DNA from: Chitinophaga pendula
GTDB taxonomy: Bacteria > Bacteroidota > Bacteroidia > Chitinophagales > Chitinophagaceae
Assembly: GCF_020386615.1 (NCBI RefSeq)
Contig: NZ_CP077769.1
Span: 682,001 to 746,000, forward strand
Direction: 5' to 3'
Length of the DNA: 64,000 nucleotides
Under the pieces are notes generated by a model, which saw only the letters and a program-made list of their open reading frames with translations, did not search any database and was not told where the DNA came from. The translations under genes were made by a program, and so were the position numbers. Within the stretch, counting starts at the first letter, position 1, and each line of letters starts with the position of its first letter. Below are positions 63,189 through 64,000 of the stretch, one piece after another.

Positions 63189-64000
63189 TTATGAAATCCG
63201 CCGGTACAACTGATAAAGAAAATCATGCTGACGGATGATCTCTTTTATCTTTACCGACCACTTGCTATCGTTGAATAAAGTATTGGCCGTAAAATGATCC
63301 GCTACCACATCTATCGCAAATACCTCCGGATGCGTGAGCAATGGCAACGACCCGTATCTGATCTTTCTGAACCAGCCAGGCACCCGCCTCGTATGCGTCG
63401 CCCCCGTACCATATCCGACATTACGTATCAGACTTACATTAGGCGTGATCGCCCAACCCCCCGAAAACCACACCGACATAAACCATTGTATGTCCCACGT
63501 ATCTATACGCTGATGATAAATAGCCCGCAACGCACCGCGTAAAGAAGGATTAAGATCTGTCAACGGCGCCTCCCGGTAAATATCCAGCGTATAATCATAG
63601 TTTTTCCACGCCCGTCGCCACGTCGCCCAACCCCATACATGACTATACCGCGAAAAATAATAAGACCCCGCACCGCGTACCTTCCCCTGCTGAAAATTAC
63701 TTCCTCCTATATGCATCACCTGCTCATGATCCCGGTAATAAGCCAACAGGTAAGCACAGTAATGAAAAAAGGTCGGATCCGGTATACAATCGTCCTCCAG
63801 TATAATCCCCTCATCTACCTGCTCAAAAAACCACCCGATCGCACCACTCACCGCCCTGCCACATCCCAGGTTCTCCTCGCGAAACAAGGTACGGACCTCA
63901 CAGGGCCAGTCGATCCCCTCCAGCAATGCTTCCCGCGTCTGTTTACACAAGGCCGCCTCCCCAGCACGCGATACCCGCGGACCATCCGCCGCAATAAACA
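63189..64000 (-). CDS. Glycosyltransferase (GT-A, nucleotide-diphospho-sugar type), 5' end beyond the window
   Basis: Partial: the reading frame is open to the right edge and the visible N-terminal end reads FIAADGPR, the GT-A motif, so the true start is outside the window. Other motifs are ENLGCGRAVSGAIGWFFEQV, the metal-binding EDDCIPDPTFFHYCAYLL and SHVWGWATWRRAWKNYD. This type is found in exopolysaccharide and glycan loci of Bacteroidota and sometimes called HlpA-like. It is the first visible gene of the leftward cluster. Confidence 0.88.
   Translation of the reverse strand, partial: FIAADGPRVSRAGEAALCKQTREALLEGIDWPCEVRTLFREENLGCGRAVSGAIGWFFEQVDEGIILEDDCIPDPTFFHYCAYLLAYYRDHEQVMHIGGSNFQQGKVRGAGSYYFSRYSHVWGWATWRRAWKNYDYTLDIYREAPLTDLNPSLRGALRAIYHQRIDTWDIQWFMSVWFSGGWAITPNVSLIRNVGYGTGATHTRRVPGWFRKIRYGSLPLLTHPEVFAIDVVADHFTANTLFNDSKWSVKIKEIIRQHDFLYQLYRRIS

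Noticed and set aside
1..64000. Search for tRNA, rRNA, insertion sequences, transposases, phage genes and CRISPR arrays
   Set aside because: No cloverleaf-like segment, transposase motif, terminal repeat pair or repeat-spacer array was seen on reading the window.

Overview
The window reads as one stretch of a Bacteroidota chromosome, most likely Chitinophagaceae (Chitinophaga-like). This rests on a SusC/SusD pair with an STN domain, FecI-type sigma / FecR-type anti-sigma genes, T9SS type B sorted adhesins with PorP/SprF partners, carboxypeptidase-regulatory domains on receptors, promoter boxes of the TAnnTTTG type, and a WcaJ-led exopolysaccharide cluster. I saw no rRNA, tRNA, insertion sequence or CRISPR array.

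Layout. (1) 0.2-8.1 kb: SusC, SusD and a secreted metallophosphoesterase with a PQQ-type propeller, probably an uptake locus for a phosphorylated substrate. (2) 8.3-14.1 kb: a TonB-dependent receptor, an HxlR regulator, then an ArsR regulator with an Old Yellow Enzyme homologue and a luciferase-like flavin oxidoreductase. (3) 14.4-18.2 kb: two lipoproteins of unknown function, a small GNAT protein and GAPDH. (4) 18.5-22.0 kb: an ECF sigma factor, a FecR anti-sigma factor and an STN-domain protein with no TonB barrel. (5) 22.2-41.0 kb: a 2985-residue adhesin, a 1378-residue adhesin, PorP/SprF, a TPR-OmpA protein, a second PorP/SprF, a collagen-like lipoprotein and a second ECF sigma factor, all on the + strand. 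(6) 41.2-46.1 kb: two secreted bulb-type lectins, an AraC regulator, small unknown genes, a stand-alone DnaA domain IV protein, an ArsR regulator and a frameshifted gene. (7) 46.4-54.6 kb: a YheT hydrolase, then a light-sensing operon of heme oxygenase, a bacteriophytochrome consisting only of its photosensory core, a giant CheB-CheR-PAS-histidine kinase and a single-domain response regulator. (8) 54.7-64 kb: an exopolysaccharide cluster, mostly on the - strand and running off the right edge, with three FkbM methyltransferases.

The strongest candidate for something little described is the phytochrome operon. The biliverdin-binding sensor carries every chromophore-contact residue I could check but has no output domain. 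The CheB/CheR/histidine kinase encoded 20 bases downstream has no phytochrome domain of its own, so signalling would have to pass between two proteins. The second large-scale signal is an inversion of GC skew: the + strand is G-rich on the left and C-rich from about 23 kb onward, regardless of gene direction, as expected near a replication terminus. The FecI/FecR/barrel-less STN trio directly upstream of the adhesin operon is a third candidate system.
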